Shown: positions 8,668-17,447 of the stretch, one piece after another
Numbering within the stretch: position 1 is the stretch's first letter
Layout of the letters: each line of letters opens with the position of its first letter
DNA from: Cecembia calidifontis
GTDB taxonomy: Bacteria > Bacteroidota > Bacteroidia > Cytophagales > Cyclobacteriaceae
Direction of reading: 5' to 3'
Assembly: GCF_004216715.1 (NCBI RefSeq)
Contig: NZ_SGXG01000001.1
Coordinates: 1,178,001-1,242,000, forward strand
Length of the DNA: 64,000 nucleotides
Made by a program: the position numbers and the translations under genes
Notes under the pieces: generated by a model
Databases searched by the model: none
The model's input: the letters and a program-made list of their open reading frames with translations, nothing else
Told to the model about the DNA's origin: nothing

Positions 8668-10374
8668 ATGGCCAATTTTAATATTGATGCAAAACAAAAT
8701 ATGACTTATGATGCGATCGTCATAGGTTCAGGCATCAGCGGTGGCTGGGCGGCTAAGGAGCTTTGTGAAAAAGGTTTAAAAACCTTGGTCCTGGAAAGAG
8801 GAAGAATGGTGGAGCATGTCAAAGATTACCCAACCATGAACCTGGATCCCTGGGATATGGAGCTGAGAGGAGGCCTTACTCCTGAACTCCAGAAGAAGCA
8901 TTATAAAGGGGGCAGATCAGGATTTATTGGTGAAACCAACGAGCATTTCCATGCCAATGACCTGGAAAACCCTTACACCGAAGTCAAACCTTTCATGTGG
9001 GTCCGTGCCCATCAGATGGGAGGCAGGTCCATTCTGTGGGGCAAGCAATGCTACCGATGGTCAGATTTGGATTTTGAAGCCAATGCCAAAGATGGACATG
9101 GGGTGGACTGGCCAATCCGGTACAGAGACATTGAACCTTGGTATACTTATGTAGAAAAATTTGCAGGAATCAGTGGTGATCCGCTTGGACTTCCACATTT
9201 GCCGGACAGTCATTTTTTGCCCCCCATGGAGTTGAATTGTGTGGAGAAACACATCAAAAGCAGGATAGAAAAAGATTATCCCGGTAGGCATTTGATCATC
9301 GGAAGGGTGGCTCATTTGACGGTTCCCTTAAATGGAAGGGGAAAATGTCAGTACCGCAACCGCTGTGACAGGGGCTGCCCATATGGCGCATATTTTAGCA
9401 GCAATGCCGTCACTTTGCCCGCTGCCAATGCCACAGGGAATCTCACCATCAGGCCATTTTCTATTGTTCAATCCATTATTTATGACGAAGAAAAAGGCAA
9501 AGCAAGTGGAGTAAGGATCATTGATGCCGAAACCAATGAAGTGATGGAATATTATGCCAGGATCATATTTTGCAATGCTTCCGCATTGAGTTCAACCCAG
9601 ATCTTGCTGAATTCTACCTCCAACCGCTTCCCCAATGGACTTGGTAATGATAGCGGTGAACTGGGGCATAACCTGATGGACCATACTTACAGAATTGGAG
9701 CCATGGGTGTGGTGGAGGGTTTTGAAGACCAATACTATAAGGGAAGAAGACCCAATGGCATTTATATTCCCCGCTATGTAAACCTGGACGAAAAAACTAA
9801 GTCAGATAAATTTGTCCGTGGTTTTGGTTTCCAGGGTGGAGGAGGAAGAAGTGGATGGGGTGCCGGTGCCAATCTCGAGGATTTTGGAGGAGATTTCAAA
9901 GACAGCCTGATGAAGCCAGGACCATGGGAATTTTTCATTACAGGCTTTGCTGAGTGCCTTCCTTATCATGAAAACAAAGTGTACCTCAACAAAGATGTTT
10001 TGGACAAATGGGGGCAACCAACACTTTCTATAGACTGTGAATGGAAGGAAAATGAAAAAGCCCTCAACAAACAGATACGTCAAGATGCCAAAGAAATGCT
10101 AGAGAGAGCAGGACTGAAGGATATTGTGGACTTTGATAACCAACATGAGCCCGGATTTGGTATCCATGAGATGGGTACTGCCAGGATGGGCAGGGATCCC
10201 AAAACTTCGGTTTTGAACGGTACCAATCAGGTGCATGCCTGTAAAAATGTATTTGTTACGGATGGTGCATGTATGACCTCCTCTTCCTGTGTCAATCCTT
10301 CCTTGACCTATATGGCGCTGACCGCAAGGGCTGCCAACCATGCCGTTTCCGAATTGAAAAAACTTAACCTATGA
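8668..10374 (+). CDS. GMC family oxidoreductase (membrane-associated sugar/alcohol dehydrogenase type)
   Basis: A 568-aa FAD enzyme. The dinucleotide-binding motif GSGISG is at residues 20-25, with ERG at 43-45. A Cys-rich stretch (Cys227, Cys233, Cys237) resembles gluconate 2-dehydrogenase-type flavoprotein subunits. The C-terminal part has IHEMGTARMGRDP and CVNPSLTYMALTARA, carrying the His and Asn catalytic positions. No signal peptide is visible. The next gene, 4 bases downstream, encodes its Tat-lipoprotein small subunit, so co-export of the folded pair is likely. Substrate is unknown, possibly a glycoside or sugar 3-OH. A paralogue of identical length is at 49057-50763. Confidence 0.9.
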   Translation: MANFNIDAKQNMTYDAIVIGSGISGGWAAKELCEKGLKTLVLERGRMVEHVKDYPTMNLDPWDMELRGGLTPELQKKHYKGGRSGFIGETNEHFHANDLENPYTEVKPFMWVRAHQMGGRSILWGKQCYRWSDLDFEANAKDGHGVDWPIRYRDIEPWYTYVEKFAGISGDPLGLPHLPDSHFLPPMELNCVEKHIKSRIEKDYPGRHLIIGRVAHLTVPLNGRGKCQYRNRCDRGCPYGAYFSSNAVTLPAANATGNLTIRPFSIVQSIIYDEEKGKASGVRIIDAETNEVMEYYARIIFCNASALSSTQILLNSTSNRFPNGLGNDSGELGHNLMDHTYRIGAMGVVEGFEDQYYKGRRPNGIYIPRYVNLDEKTKSDKFVRGFGFQGGGGRSGWGAGANLEDFGGDFKDSLMKPGPWEFFITGFAECLPYHENKVYLNKDVLDKWGQPTLSIDCEWKENEKALNKQIRQDAKEMLERAGLKDIVDFDNQHEPGFGIHEMGTARMGRDPKTSVLNGTNQVHACKNVFVTDGACMTSSSCVNPSLTYMALTARAANHAVSELKKLNL

Positions 10375-10378
10375 CAAG

Positions 10379-10972
10379 ATGAACAGGAGAAATGCATTAA
10401 GAAAGACAGCCCTTTTGGCAGGTTCTGCGGTTGCCGCTCCCTCATTATTTTCACTGCTCCAATCCTGTAAAAAGCAAAGCAGATTGGAATGGACACCGGT
10501 GTTTCTAAGTGAGGACCAGGCAAGATTTGTTTCTGCCTTTGTAGATACTTTACTGCCAAGAACTGATACTCCGGGGGCTTTGGATGTGAAAACGGATATT
10601 TTTTTGGATTTGGTATTTGCCAAAACTTATGATGCCAAGGCTCAGGAGAATGTGGTGAATGAAATAAAAAAATTCAACGAGGAATGTAAACAGCGCCACG
10701 GCAAGGTCTTTGCGGATTTAAATATGGAAGATAGAAAGGCTGTTTTTAAAAGTAAAGAAGCTGAGTCTCCCAAGTTCAATCCCAAAGTTTGGGGAACAGC
10801 TGTTGGAGAGCAAAAACCCGTTGGGTTTTACCGCAGTTTGAAATCAATGGCTTTATGGGGATATTTCTCATCCGAAGAAATAGGCATGAAACACCTCAAT
10901 TATGATCCTGTGCCGGGAGAATATAGAGGATGTGTTCCCCTTTCGGAAATAGGAAATACCTGGAGTTTGTAA
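10379..10972 (+). CDS. Gluconate 2-dehydrogenase subunit 3 family protein, Tat lipoprotein
   Basis: A 197-aa protein. The N-terminus has a twin-arginine motif (RRNALRK) and a lipobox ending LLQSC (Cys30). The body matches the small accessory subunit of GMC-type membrane dehydrogenases (LSEDQARFVSAFVDTLLPRTDTPGAL, then a C-terminal WGYFSSEEIG ... YDPVPGEYRGCVPL). It probably escorts the flavoprotein through the Tat pathway and anchors it to the membrane. It follows the GMC gene after 4 bases and ends at a terminator. Confidence 0.87.
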   Translation: MNRRNALRKTALLAGSAVAAPSLFSLLQSCKKQSRLEWTPVFLSEDQARFVSAFVDTLLPRTDTPGALDVKTDIFLDLVFAKTYDAKAQENVVNEIKKFNEECKQRHGKVFADLNMEDRKAVFKSKEAESPKFNPKVWGTAVGEQKPVGFYRSLKSMALWGYFSSEEIGMKHLNYDPVPGEYRGCVPLSEIGNTWSL

Positions 10973-10979
10973 GAGAATC

Positions 10980-11007
10980 GGATCAGTTTGGAGCTGATCC
11001 TTTTTTT
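10980..11007 (+). terminator. Intrinsic terminator of the GMC/subunit-3 operon
   Basis: GGATCAG (10980-10986) pairs with CTGATCC (10994-11000), followed by seven T residues. Confidence 0.85.
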
Positions 11008-11011
11008 ATAT

Positions 11012-11764
11012 TCATAAGGGGAAATCCCAAAATGAAATTTCTATCTCTGGATATTGTAGCGACAGAGCAGCAGCATAGTTTCCTTCAGGGGAAAGATCCC
11101 TGACGTACCAGACAGGATCCTTTTCTTCAGCATCTGGAAGGGAAACCGGGGAAAAATCAAAACCTTGAATATGGGAAACATTGCATTTTTCCAAAGGGAA
11201 GGATAATCCTTTGCCCATGGCTTTATTGATAGCTTCTTTTCTAGTCCAAAACTTGAAAAATAGACTGAATGCAGCGGATGGATCAGAATTTTGAATGGCT
11301 TTAATTTCAGGAGGGCAAAAGTAGTGTTCCACTATTGAGTCAATAGAAAAATCTTCCCGGATCAGTTCTACATCTATGCCTAATTCCTGCTCAGATGAAA
11401 AAGCAAAAAGACCAAGATTTCCCGCATGGGAGAGGTTAAAATGGAGTGGTTCACCATGGGAAGGACTCATCAAAAAAGGTTTCCCAAATGAATTATATCC
11501 GAATTGTAAAGATTCGGGTTTTTCACCCAGGTAATGGGAAAGTAAGTGACGCAACATGCCTCTTGCAGCGATAAAAGCTGTGCTGTCCTTTTCAAAATGG
11601 AAGCGGAAAGCTTTTTCTTTCTCTTCCCGGGAAAGAGTTTCCAAAAACTCCATTCTTTGCTTTTCGCTTAGTGACAAAGGACCTCGCCAAATGTCCACCC
11701 TCTTTTGGGGGATAGATTTTTCAGGCATTCCTTTTTTCCATTGTGAAGCAGTCATTAGATCCAA
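11012..11764 (-). CDS. 4'-phosphopantetheinyl transferase (Sfp type)
   Basis: A 250-aa protein of the Sfp/Gsp group, twice the length of AcpS. It moves the phosphopantetheine arm from CoA to a serine of carrier proteins. Key motifs are HFNLSHAG (about 107-114), the Mg2+-binding GIDVE (about 127-131) and FWTRKEAINKAMGKGL (about 173-188). No carrier protein or polyketide genes are in the window, so its partner may be the fatty-acid ACP or a distant cluster. Later ATG codons (11755, 11728) are possible starts. Confidence 0.9.
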   Translation of the reverse strand: MDLMTASQWKKGMPEKSIPQKRVDIWRGPLSLSEKQRMEFLETLSREEKEKAFRFHFEKDSTAFIAARGMLRHLLSHYLGEKPESLQFGYNSFGKPFLMSPSHGEPLHFNLSHAGNLGLFAFSSEQELGIDVELIREDFSIDSIVEHYFCPPEIKAIQNSDPSAAFSLFFKFWTRKEAINKAMGKGLSFPLEKCNVSHIQGFDFSPVSLPDAEEKDPVWYVRDLSPEGNYAAALSLQYPEIEISFWDFPL

Positions 11765-11844
11765 AAGCTAGTTTTTATTTTATTTTTTACAAAAGAATAT
11801 GCGTGTAATTAAGTTCTCATTGCCTGAAAGCCAAAAAAACCGTT

Positions 11845-11852
11845 TACTTTTG
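11845..11852 (+). promoter_or_regulatory. Candidate -7 box (TACTTTTG) for the acyltransferase
   Basis: An exact TAnnTTTG match. It lies downstream of the earliest possible start (11799) and 15 bases before the ATG at 11868, so it favours the later start. The -33 element is weak (ATTG, 22-bp spacer). Confidence 0.35.
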
Positions 11853-11867
11853 TTCAAATTTTTAAGC

Positions 11868-12782
11868 ATGAAGTCTAAAAAAAGGCCCCTATTTAAGCGG
11901 ATCAAATATGATATGCTTTACCGTTTGGTGAAGACATTACTTTTTTTGTCCAGTATCACTCCAAGGAGGTTGATGCTTCGCCATTGTGGTTTTTTGGGAG
12001 GTTTGGCTTACTATCTGGTTGGAGATGCCAGGAAAAAGACACGCAAACATCTTCAACTGGTCTATGGAGACAGGTTTTCTGAAGAAGAGATCCAAAAGAT
12101 GGCCAAGCGGGTTTTCGTGATGATCGGGAAAAATGCAGCGGATATTTTTCGCTCAGTCAACATGTTTGAGTTAGAAGATTTCAAAAAAGTGGTACAGGTT
12201 TCTGGAGAGGAACACCTGGATGAGGCGATGAAGTCTAAGCAAGGTGTGATCATCCTGACGGCTCATGTTGGTGCATTTGAATTGGTCGGAACTTACCTGG
12301 CTTTGATGGATTATAAGCCTCAGATCATTGGTACACAACAGAAGGATCCCAGGTTGAACCAATTGATGATGGAAAACCGGCGTAGAAGGGGGGCAGAGGC
12401 AATTGAAAGAGGAAAGGATACCCTGAAGGTGGTTAGAAACCTTAAATCCGGGGGATTAGTGGCCATGTTGATTGATCAGGATACCAAGGTAAAAAGTGTT
12501 TTTGTAGATTTTATGGGGATGCCCGCTTCTACTCCTATTGGAGCGGCCTTATTTGCCTTACGAACCGGTGCAAAAGTAATTCCAATAGGCATTCACTTGG
12601 ATGAAAATCATGTCCAACAGTTAAGGATTTATCCTGAGGTAAAAATTCATGTTTCAGGAAATGAAGAAGAGGATTTATGGATAAACACCCAGGCGCTTTC
12701 CAAGGCTACTGAAAAACTTATTGAAGCCGACCCTACCCAGTGGGTCTGGATGCATGAACGCTGGAAGACCCAGCCTGCTTGA
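11868..12782 (+). CDS. Lysophospholipid/lipid A acyltransferase (LpxL/HtrB family)
   Basis: A 304-aa protein of the bacterial lipid A late acyltransferase family. It acts at the inner-membrane face, adding a secondary acyl chain to lipid A or a related lipid. The catalytic HxxxxE is seen in LTAHVGAFELVG. It is followed by a conserved basic segment (MENRRRRGAEAI) and the IDQDTKVKSVFVDFMGMPASTP region. The N-terminal hydrophobic part (VKTLLFLSSITPRRL) would bind membrane. The longer frame from 11799 would place coding sequence over the candidate promoter. Confidence 0.87.
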   Translation: MKSKKRPLFKRIKYDMLYRLVKTLLFLSSITPRRLMLRHCGFLGGLAYYLVGDARKKTRKHLQLVYGDRFSEEEIQKMAKRVFVMIGKNAADIFRSVNMFELEDFKKVVQVSGEEHLDEAMKSKQGVIILTAHVGAFELVGTYLALMDYKPQIIGTQQKDPRLNQLMMENRRRRGAEAIERGKDTLKVVRNLKSGGLVAMLIDQDTKVKSVFVDFMGMPASTPIGAALFALRTGAKVIPIGIHLDENHVQQLRIYPEVKIHVSGNEEEDLWINTQALSKATEKLIEADPTQWVWMHERWKTQPA

Positions 12783-13018
12783 TCAGTTTGTAATTAAGTG
12801 GAGACGACCTTTTGGCATTTAGGAGGCCCAACAACCAGTGTCGTACTTACTGCCTAACTTTGTTTTGAGAATTGATTTGTTCGGTTTTTCAATTTTCATT
12901 AAAGTAGGTCTTAAACGCTTAAGCCTTTCTACTATAAGATGCAAGAAATCAGACGTAACAATACTTAAACAGACTTAAAATGATGGAAAAGGAGGCAATA
13001 TTTCTGATGCAGTCAAAA

Positions 13019-13582
13019 TCAAACCCATAAACAACTCCGAAAACCTCTTACGGCATAATACGAGTCCGCACCATTGTGATAGATAAAAGTTCTCCCATAG
13101 CGCTTGTCCCCAAAGATAGCGCCTCCTTTTTTCCTGATGTCTATAGGAGTATCCAGCCAGGAAGAGGTCTTGGTATCGAAGTCGCCTAATGTCTGCAAGC
13201 TAAAATACTGCGCTTCCGTCAAAAGTTTTACCCCCATGGATTCAGCCATTCCTTTTGCACTGTGATGTGGTTTATTGGCTTTTCTGGCATTCAGGGCTTC
13301 CTGATCATAACAAATGCCTCTCCGCCCGGTGGGAGTTTCTGCTGAGCAGTCGATAAAAAGGTATTCCTTGGTTTCTTCATTGAAGCTTACCACATCGGGT
13401 TCTCCACCCGTTGCCTCCATCATATGGAGCGCAAGTAACTTTGATGGATCAAGTTTTAATTTTTCTGCAATATTTTCCCAGACCAAATTGGGATGGCGGT
13501 GCATGTTTTTCAGAAAGCGGCTTTCAAGGATTTCCAGCAAACCCTCCTTTTCCTCGGTTATAAGCATTTTGTTTTGGCTCAT
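13019..13582 (-). CDS. DUF4256 family protein
   Basis: A 187-aa soluble protein that I recognise as DUF4256. Conserved features are ATGGEPDVV (about 58-66), CSAETPTGRRGICYDQEAL (about 79-97), FDTKTSSWLDTP and a C-terminal YHNGADSYYAVRGFR. No function is established for the family. It starts 16 bases after the stop of the acetyltransferase gene at 13598-14122 and is probably cotranscribed with it. An internal ATG four codons in is an equal start candidate. Confidence 0.85.
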   Translation of the reverse strand: MSQNKMLITEEKEGLLEILESRFLKNMHRHPNLVWENIAEKLKLDPSKLLALHMMEATGGEPDVVSFNEETKEYLFIDCSAETPTGRRGICYDQEALNARKANKPHHSAKGMAESMGVKLLTEAQYFSLQTLGDFDTKTSSWLDTPIDIRKKGGAIFGDKRYGRTFIYHNGADSYYAVRGFRSCLWV

Positions 13583-13597
13583 GGCTTAAATTAAACA

Positions 13598-14122
13598 TCA
13601 ATCCTTCAATTCCAACTTCATAAGTATGTCAGTTTGGGCATCATCCCCCAATTGGAAAACATGTTCACCGAAAGGCACAAATCCATGTTTTTTGTAAAAA
13701 CGGATGGCATTAGGGTTTTCACTCCAAACCCCCAGCCAAAGATAAGCAGCCATTCTTTCCTTTGCGATTTGAATAGATTTTTGTAAAAGTAATTCACCTA
13801 TTTTTTGACCTTGAAAAGCTTGGGACACATAAATTCTTTCTATTTCTACCGCATCCCCATCTTGTAACTCATTTTTGGCTGACCCAAAATTGAGTTTAAG
13901 GTAAGCCAAAACATGTTCTCCTTTTTTGGCAAAATAAAATTCACTCCTAGGTTCAAGTAACTCTGTCGTTAATTTTTCCAAGGAAAAAGCTTGATCCAAA
14001 TATTTTTGGAAGTGCTCCGGTGAATTGGCTTTTTCGAAGGCATCAATAAATGTCTGCTTTGCAATAGTTTGCAAAGTATTAAGGTCTTTGATGTCAACTT
14101 TTACAATATCAATAGAAGCCAT
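13598..14122 (-). CDS. GNAT family N-acetyltransferase
   Basis: A 174-aa GNAT-fold enzyme that transfers acetyl from acetyl-CoA to an amine. The acetyl-CoA loop is in the segment VEIERIYVSQAFQGQKIGELLL (about 92-113; the Q-x-x-G-x-G/A position reads QGQKIG). The later WLGVWSENPNAIRFYKKHGF is a typical motif B. Substrate is unknown. It is upstream of the DUF4256 gene. Confidence 0.88.
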   Translation of the reverse strand: MASIDIVKVDIKDLNTLQTIAKQTFIDAFEKANSPEHFQKYLDQAFSLEKLTTELLEPRSEFYFAKKGEHVLAYLKLNFGSAKNELQDGDAVEIERIYVSQAFQGQKIGELLLQKSIQIAKERMAAYLWLGVWSENPNAIRFYKKHGFVPFGEHVFQLGDDAQTDILMKLELKD

Positions 14123-14186
14123 TATTCCGAATTTATATCCTTTAGCAAAAAACTTGATAAAAAGGGCTTATCTTATTAGGGTTTCC

Positions 14187-14555
14187 TCAATACATCCACT
14201 TGGCATCATTTTCCATAACGTCTCTGTACCTGTGCTGGGCAATTTTTTTGATCAGGTCTAAGGGTAAGGCTTGGTCATAGGGGAACTGAATGGTGTCTTT
14301 ACCGGTTTTGAAATTCTTTAATTCTTCCTTGAAATGTGCTAAAGTTGGGCCAGTGGGCATAAAGCTGATGAAATGTTTGTAGGCAGAATAGGAAAAAAGG
14401 ATCCTTTTTTCAATCAAAACCGGTTTTCCCCATTTGAGTTCTTCCGTAGCATTGGGCGCAACGGATTTCAATATTCCCCGGATTTCCTTCAGTTTCTTCT
14501 GGGCAATTTCAGGGAAGGATTGAATGTAAGTTTCTATGTTATCGGGCTTGATCAT
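14187..14555 (-). CDS. DUF1801 (YdhG-like) protein
   Basis: A 122-aa protein with the DUF1801/YdhG fold, related to frataxin-like iron-binding proteins. Features are the opening IETYIQSFPEIAQKKLKEIR, then EELKWGKPVL and a C-terminal FPYDQALPLDLIKKIAQHRY. The function of this family is poorly known; YdhG is called an iron chaperone in Bacillus. It is in the same orientation as the acetyltransferase gene downstream. Confidence 0.8.
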   Translation of the reverse strand: MIKPDNIETYIQSFPEIAQKKLKEIRGILKSVAPNATEELKWGKPVLIEKRILFSYSAYKHFISFMPTGPTLAHFKEELKNFKTGKDTIQFPYDQALPLDLIKKIAQHRYRDVMENDAKWMY

Positions 14556-14838
14556 TACTTGATTTGAGGGATTGGGTAGATAGACAAGTTAGGTTTTTTT
14601 ATCAACAAAAGCTTCCTTTCCCCCCAATCTGATGGTGATTTCAACATTTTGGATGATTCAAAGAGGATATCTTCAGTGAATGCTGCAAATATACCTTTAA
14701 TATCCAAGTTGTTAGGCCTGAATGTAGTTCTGGATGGATTATTCACGTTCCTGCCTAAATAAGGATTTTGTTGAAGGTAAATGGAACAAGGAGTATGGGA
14801 AAAATAATGCTATTTTCTTAAAATCCTTTGCCCCAAAA
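14556..14838. other. Intergenic region without a supported gene
   Basis: About 280 bases between the DUF1801 gene and the rng terminator. A 63-codon frame on the minus strand overlaps it but shows no recognisable domain or start signal. Nothing else is seen. Confidence 0.5.
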
Positions 14839-14839
14839 C

Positions 14840-14872
14840 AAAAAAAGCGGGACCTATTCGGTCTCGCTTTTT
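14840..14872 (-). terminator. Intrinsic terminator overlapping the rng stop codon
   Basis: GCGGGACC (14847-14854) pairs with GGTCTCGC (14860-14867), with one wobble. On the minus strand it is followed by an uninterrupted T-run. The last codons and stop of rng lie inside the stem. Confidence 0.8.
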
Positions 14873-16425
14873 ACTTGAAGTTCTATTTCTTCTCCTGTTT
14901 CGTCCAGGAATTTGTACTCCGTCACCGGGAGGGAGGAATCTTTGATCAGTCTTACCCACTTAAAGTATTTGAAAAACCACCTTACCCGTTTTGAAATGAT
15001 GCCATGAGTGAAGTAGGCATAGAGATAAGGGTGTAATCCGATGTGGATTTTTGAAACGTTTTGGATCGTAGCAATATGGTCGAGATCTTTCTCTAATTGG
15101 TCGGCCACTAAGATAGAAGCCTGGATTTTACCCGTACCACCACAGGATGGACAGGTTTCTTTGGTGACAATGTTGACCTCAGGTCTCACGCGCTGCCTCG
15201 TTATCTGCATCAGACCGAATTTGGTCAACGGCAGGACGGTATGTTTGGACCGGTCATCTTTCATCGCATCTCGCATCGCATCATAGATGACCTTTTTGTT
15301 TTCGGCCTTTTTCATGTCGATGAAGTCAATGACGATGATGCCTCCCATGTCGCGGAGGCGTAATTGTCTGGCAATTTCTTTTACTGCAACCAGGTTGGTT
15401 TTCAATGCAGTGTTTTCCTGGTCACTTTCCTGATTGGACTTATTCCCACTGTTGACGTCAATGACGTGAAGGGCTTCGGTATGCTCAATAATAAGATAAC
15501 CGCCTTGGGGAAGACTTATTGTCTGTCCAAACAAGCTTTTGATTTGCTTTTCGATTCCAAAACTTTCAAAGAGCTTCGCTTTTCCGTTGTAAAGCTTAAC
15601 AATTTTTTCCTTTTCAGGGGCAATAGATCTGATGTAAGACCTGATTTGATCATAAATCAATTCGTCCTCTACGGTGATTGCGTCGAATGATTCATTGAGT
15701 AGGTCCCTGATGATCGAGGATGCCATACTCATTTCTCCTATTATTTTGTCGCGACCCTTGGCTTTGTTCAGTTTCTTCATGCCATCTTCCCAGGAGGTCA
15801 TCAGGTTGCGCAGGTCTTTGTCCAGTTCTGTGACGGACTGTCCTTCAGCTACTGTTCTGATGATGACTCCAAAATTGGCAGGCTTGATAGAGGTAATTAA
15901 GCGAACGAGCCTTTTTCTTTCTTCCGCGCTCCGTATCTTTTTAGATACGCTGACAGAGTCAGCAAAAGGCACCAAGACCAAGTAGCGACCGGCTAAGGAG
16001 AGCTCACAGGATAACCGGGGGCCCTTGGTGGAGATGGGTTCTTTGACCACCTGCACCAAGACCTGACTGTTTTTAGCTAGGACATTGGAAATCTTTCCAA
16101 GTTTTTCAATGTCATCTTCCTTTTCAAAGCCCTTGAGATTGAAGCCTTGATAATTATTGTTACGGATCAGTTTGATAAACTTGTTGAGGCTGTTGATCTG
16201 AGGCCCAAGGTCCTGATAATGCAGGAAGGCATCTTTCTCATAGCCTACATCGATAAAGGCCGCATTGAGGCCGTTGACTATCTTCTTGACCGTACCCAGA
16301 TAAATATCCCCGACTTTGAACTGGTTTTCTCCGCCTTCAGAATGGAGTTCTACCAGGTTTTTGTCTCTTAATAAGGCAATCCGGCTACCCGTTTGAGCAG
16401 AATCAATAACCAATTCTGTGCTCAA
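14854..16425 (-). CDS. rng: Ribonuclease E/G family endoribonuclease
   Basis: A 523-aa protein of RNase G length, without the long C-terminal scaffold of RNase E. The S1 domain is around residues 35-125 (GDIYLGTVKKIVNGLNAAFIDVG). The catalytic Mg2+-binding aspartates are in LHVIDVNSGNK and IVIDFIDMKK. The zinc-link Cys pair is in the CPSCGGTGK motif near residue 435. It processes rRNA and initiates mRNA decay in the cytoplasm. It is the last gene of the HU / TPR / small basic protein / rng group, a gene order seen widely in Bacteroidota. Confidence 0.95.
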   Translation of the reverse strand: MSTELVIDSAQTGSRIALLRDKNLVELHSEGGENQFKVGDIYLGTVKKIVNGLNAAFIDVGYEKDAFLHYQDLGPQINSLNKFIKLIRNNNYQGFNLKGFEKEDDIEKLGKISNVLAKNSQVLVQVVKEPISTKGPRLSCELSLAGRYLVLVPFADSVSVSKKIRSAEERKRLVRLITSIKPANFGVIIRTVAEGQSVTELDKDLRNLMTSWEDGMKKLNKAKGRDKIIGEMSMASSIIRDLLNESFDAITVEDELIYDQIRSYIRSIAPEKEKIVKLYNGKAKLFESFGIEKQIKSLFGQTISLPQGGYLIIEHTEALHVIDVNSGNKSNQESDQENTALKTNLVAVKEIARQLRLRDMGGIIVIDFIDMKKAENKKVIYDAMRDAMKDDRSKHTVLPLTKFGLMQITRQRVRPEVNIVTKETCPSCGGTGKIQASILVADQLEKDLDHIATIQNVSKIHIGLHPYLYAYFTHGIISKRVRWFFKYFKWVRLIKDSSLPVTEYKFLDETGEEIELQVKSETE

Positions 16426-16487
16426 TCGTGTCTGGTTTTATAATGTAAATGAACGTGTGGTGTAAAAACTCAAAAAGAAGAAGTGTA

Positions 16488-16577
16488 TTACTTCTTCTTA
16501 TGTCTGTTTTTTCTAAGTCTTTTCTTACGCTTGTGCGTAGCGATCTTATGTCTTTTTCTTTTCTTACCGCAAGGCAT
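16488..16577 (-). CDS. 29-aa basic AURKAIP1/COX24-type protein (probable ribosome-associated)
   Basis: A complete 29-codon ORF that begins MPCGKKRKRHKIATHKRKK and ends NRHKKK. Nearly all residues are Lys, Arg or His. I recognise it as the tiny AURKAIP1/COX24-domain protein that Bacteroidota carry at this position, before rng. Actinobacterial members of the domain family are ribosomal protein bS22, and the mitochondrial member is mS38. A ribosomal role here is therefore an inference from family. It lies between the TPR gene (stop at 16608) and rng (start at 16425). Confidence 0.85.
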   Translation of the reverse strand: MPCGKKRKRHKIATHKRKKRLRKNRHKKK

Positions 16578-16607
16578 AGTTTTAAAGATTTAAAGTGGAA
16601 CAATTAT

Positions 16608-17426
16608 TTACAGCCTTTCCAGGTAGCTCTCCACACTGGCCAAGACCATAGGGTCTGAAGTCATGCTTTGAACTTGCTGAAATTGCTTTTTTGCTTTGTT
16701 GTTTTGTTTGGATTCGAAGTAACTTACCCCCAAATAGAATTGCCCCTGAAGGTTTTCCGGGTAGTAGCGAACCAACTCTTCGAACCGTTCCGCCGCTCTT
16801 TTATACTGACCGGACTGCATGGACAATACGCCCATGTTGAACAATGCGTCTTCATTGGTAGGATCCTTTTCCAGAATTTCCCTAAGCATGATAATTCCCT
16901 GCATGGGATTGGACGAAGACACATAGGTCATGGCCACTTTGGTTTTCAAATCCAAACGTTTTGGATCTTTCTCCAAAACTTTGTTCAGGTAGCTTCTGGT
17001 TTTGTCGGCCAGATAGGCTACTTTTTGATCGCTCATGGCAAAGGTAAAAGCCTCATAATAGGCAATACCTGCTTTTTCCCATCTTTCAATGGTTTCAACC
17101 TTTAGAGCGGCCTGCTCCATAAAATAGGCAGCAGAGTCAAATCTTCCCGCCTGTGTATAAAGTGCCGCCAAGCTATCTGCCAAAGCTACGAATTTTTCCC
17201 TATCTACCTCATTTTTCAACTTTGATGTAATAGAGGATAGCGCCTCCCTTGCTTCAGCTGAAATAGGAGCATCATGCATTTCTTCTACCGCCGGAGCTTT
17301 TGTGCCGGGTTCTTCCGTCATTCCTGAAGTGCCTTCTTCATTGTCCACTACCACCCTTGGGAGGGAATAAAGGACCGCGATGACGGCCACAGCAAGTACA
17401 AGAATGATGATCTGGGATTTTTTCAT
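16608..17426 (-). CDS. Membrane-anchored tetratricopeptide repeat protein
   Basis: About 272 aa. One N-terminal transmembrane helix (SQIIILVLAVAVIAVLYSLP) is followed by a low-complexity acidic linker. TPR repeats fill the rest (for example DALFNMGVLSMQSGQYKRAAERFEELVRYYPEN). The TPR part should face the periplasm and act as a protein-binding scaffold. The gene begins just after the HU stop (17448); the ATG at 17441 is an alternative start. The position between HU and rng is conserved in relatives, but the function is not known to me. Confidence 0.85.
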   Translation of the reverse strand: MKKSQIIILVLAVAVIAVLYSLPRVVVDNEEGTSGMTEEPGTKAPAVEEMHDAPISAEAREALSSITSKLKNEVDREKFVALADSLAALYTQAGRFDSAAYFMEQAALKVETIERWEKAGIAYYEAFTFAMSDQKVAYLADKTRSYLNKVLEKDPKRLDLKTKVAMTYVSSSNPMQGIIMLREILEKDPTNEDALFNMGVLSMQSGQYKRAAERFEELVRYYPENLQGQFYLGVSYFESKQNNKAKKQFQQVQSMTSDPMVLASVESYLERL

Positions 17427-17447
17427 ACCAAAAAAAGGCACTCAGGA

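Noticed and set aside
14555..14746. 63-codon minus-strand frame upstream of DUF1801
   Set aside because: No homology, no promoter, no helix or signal; probably chance in a short gap.
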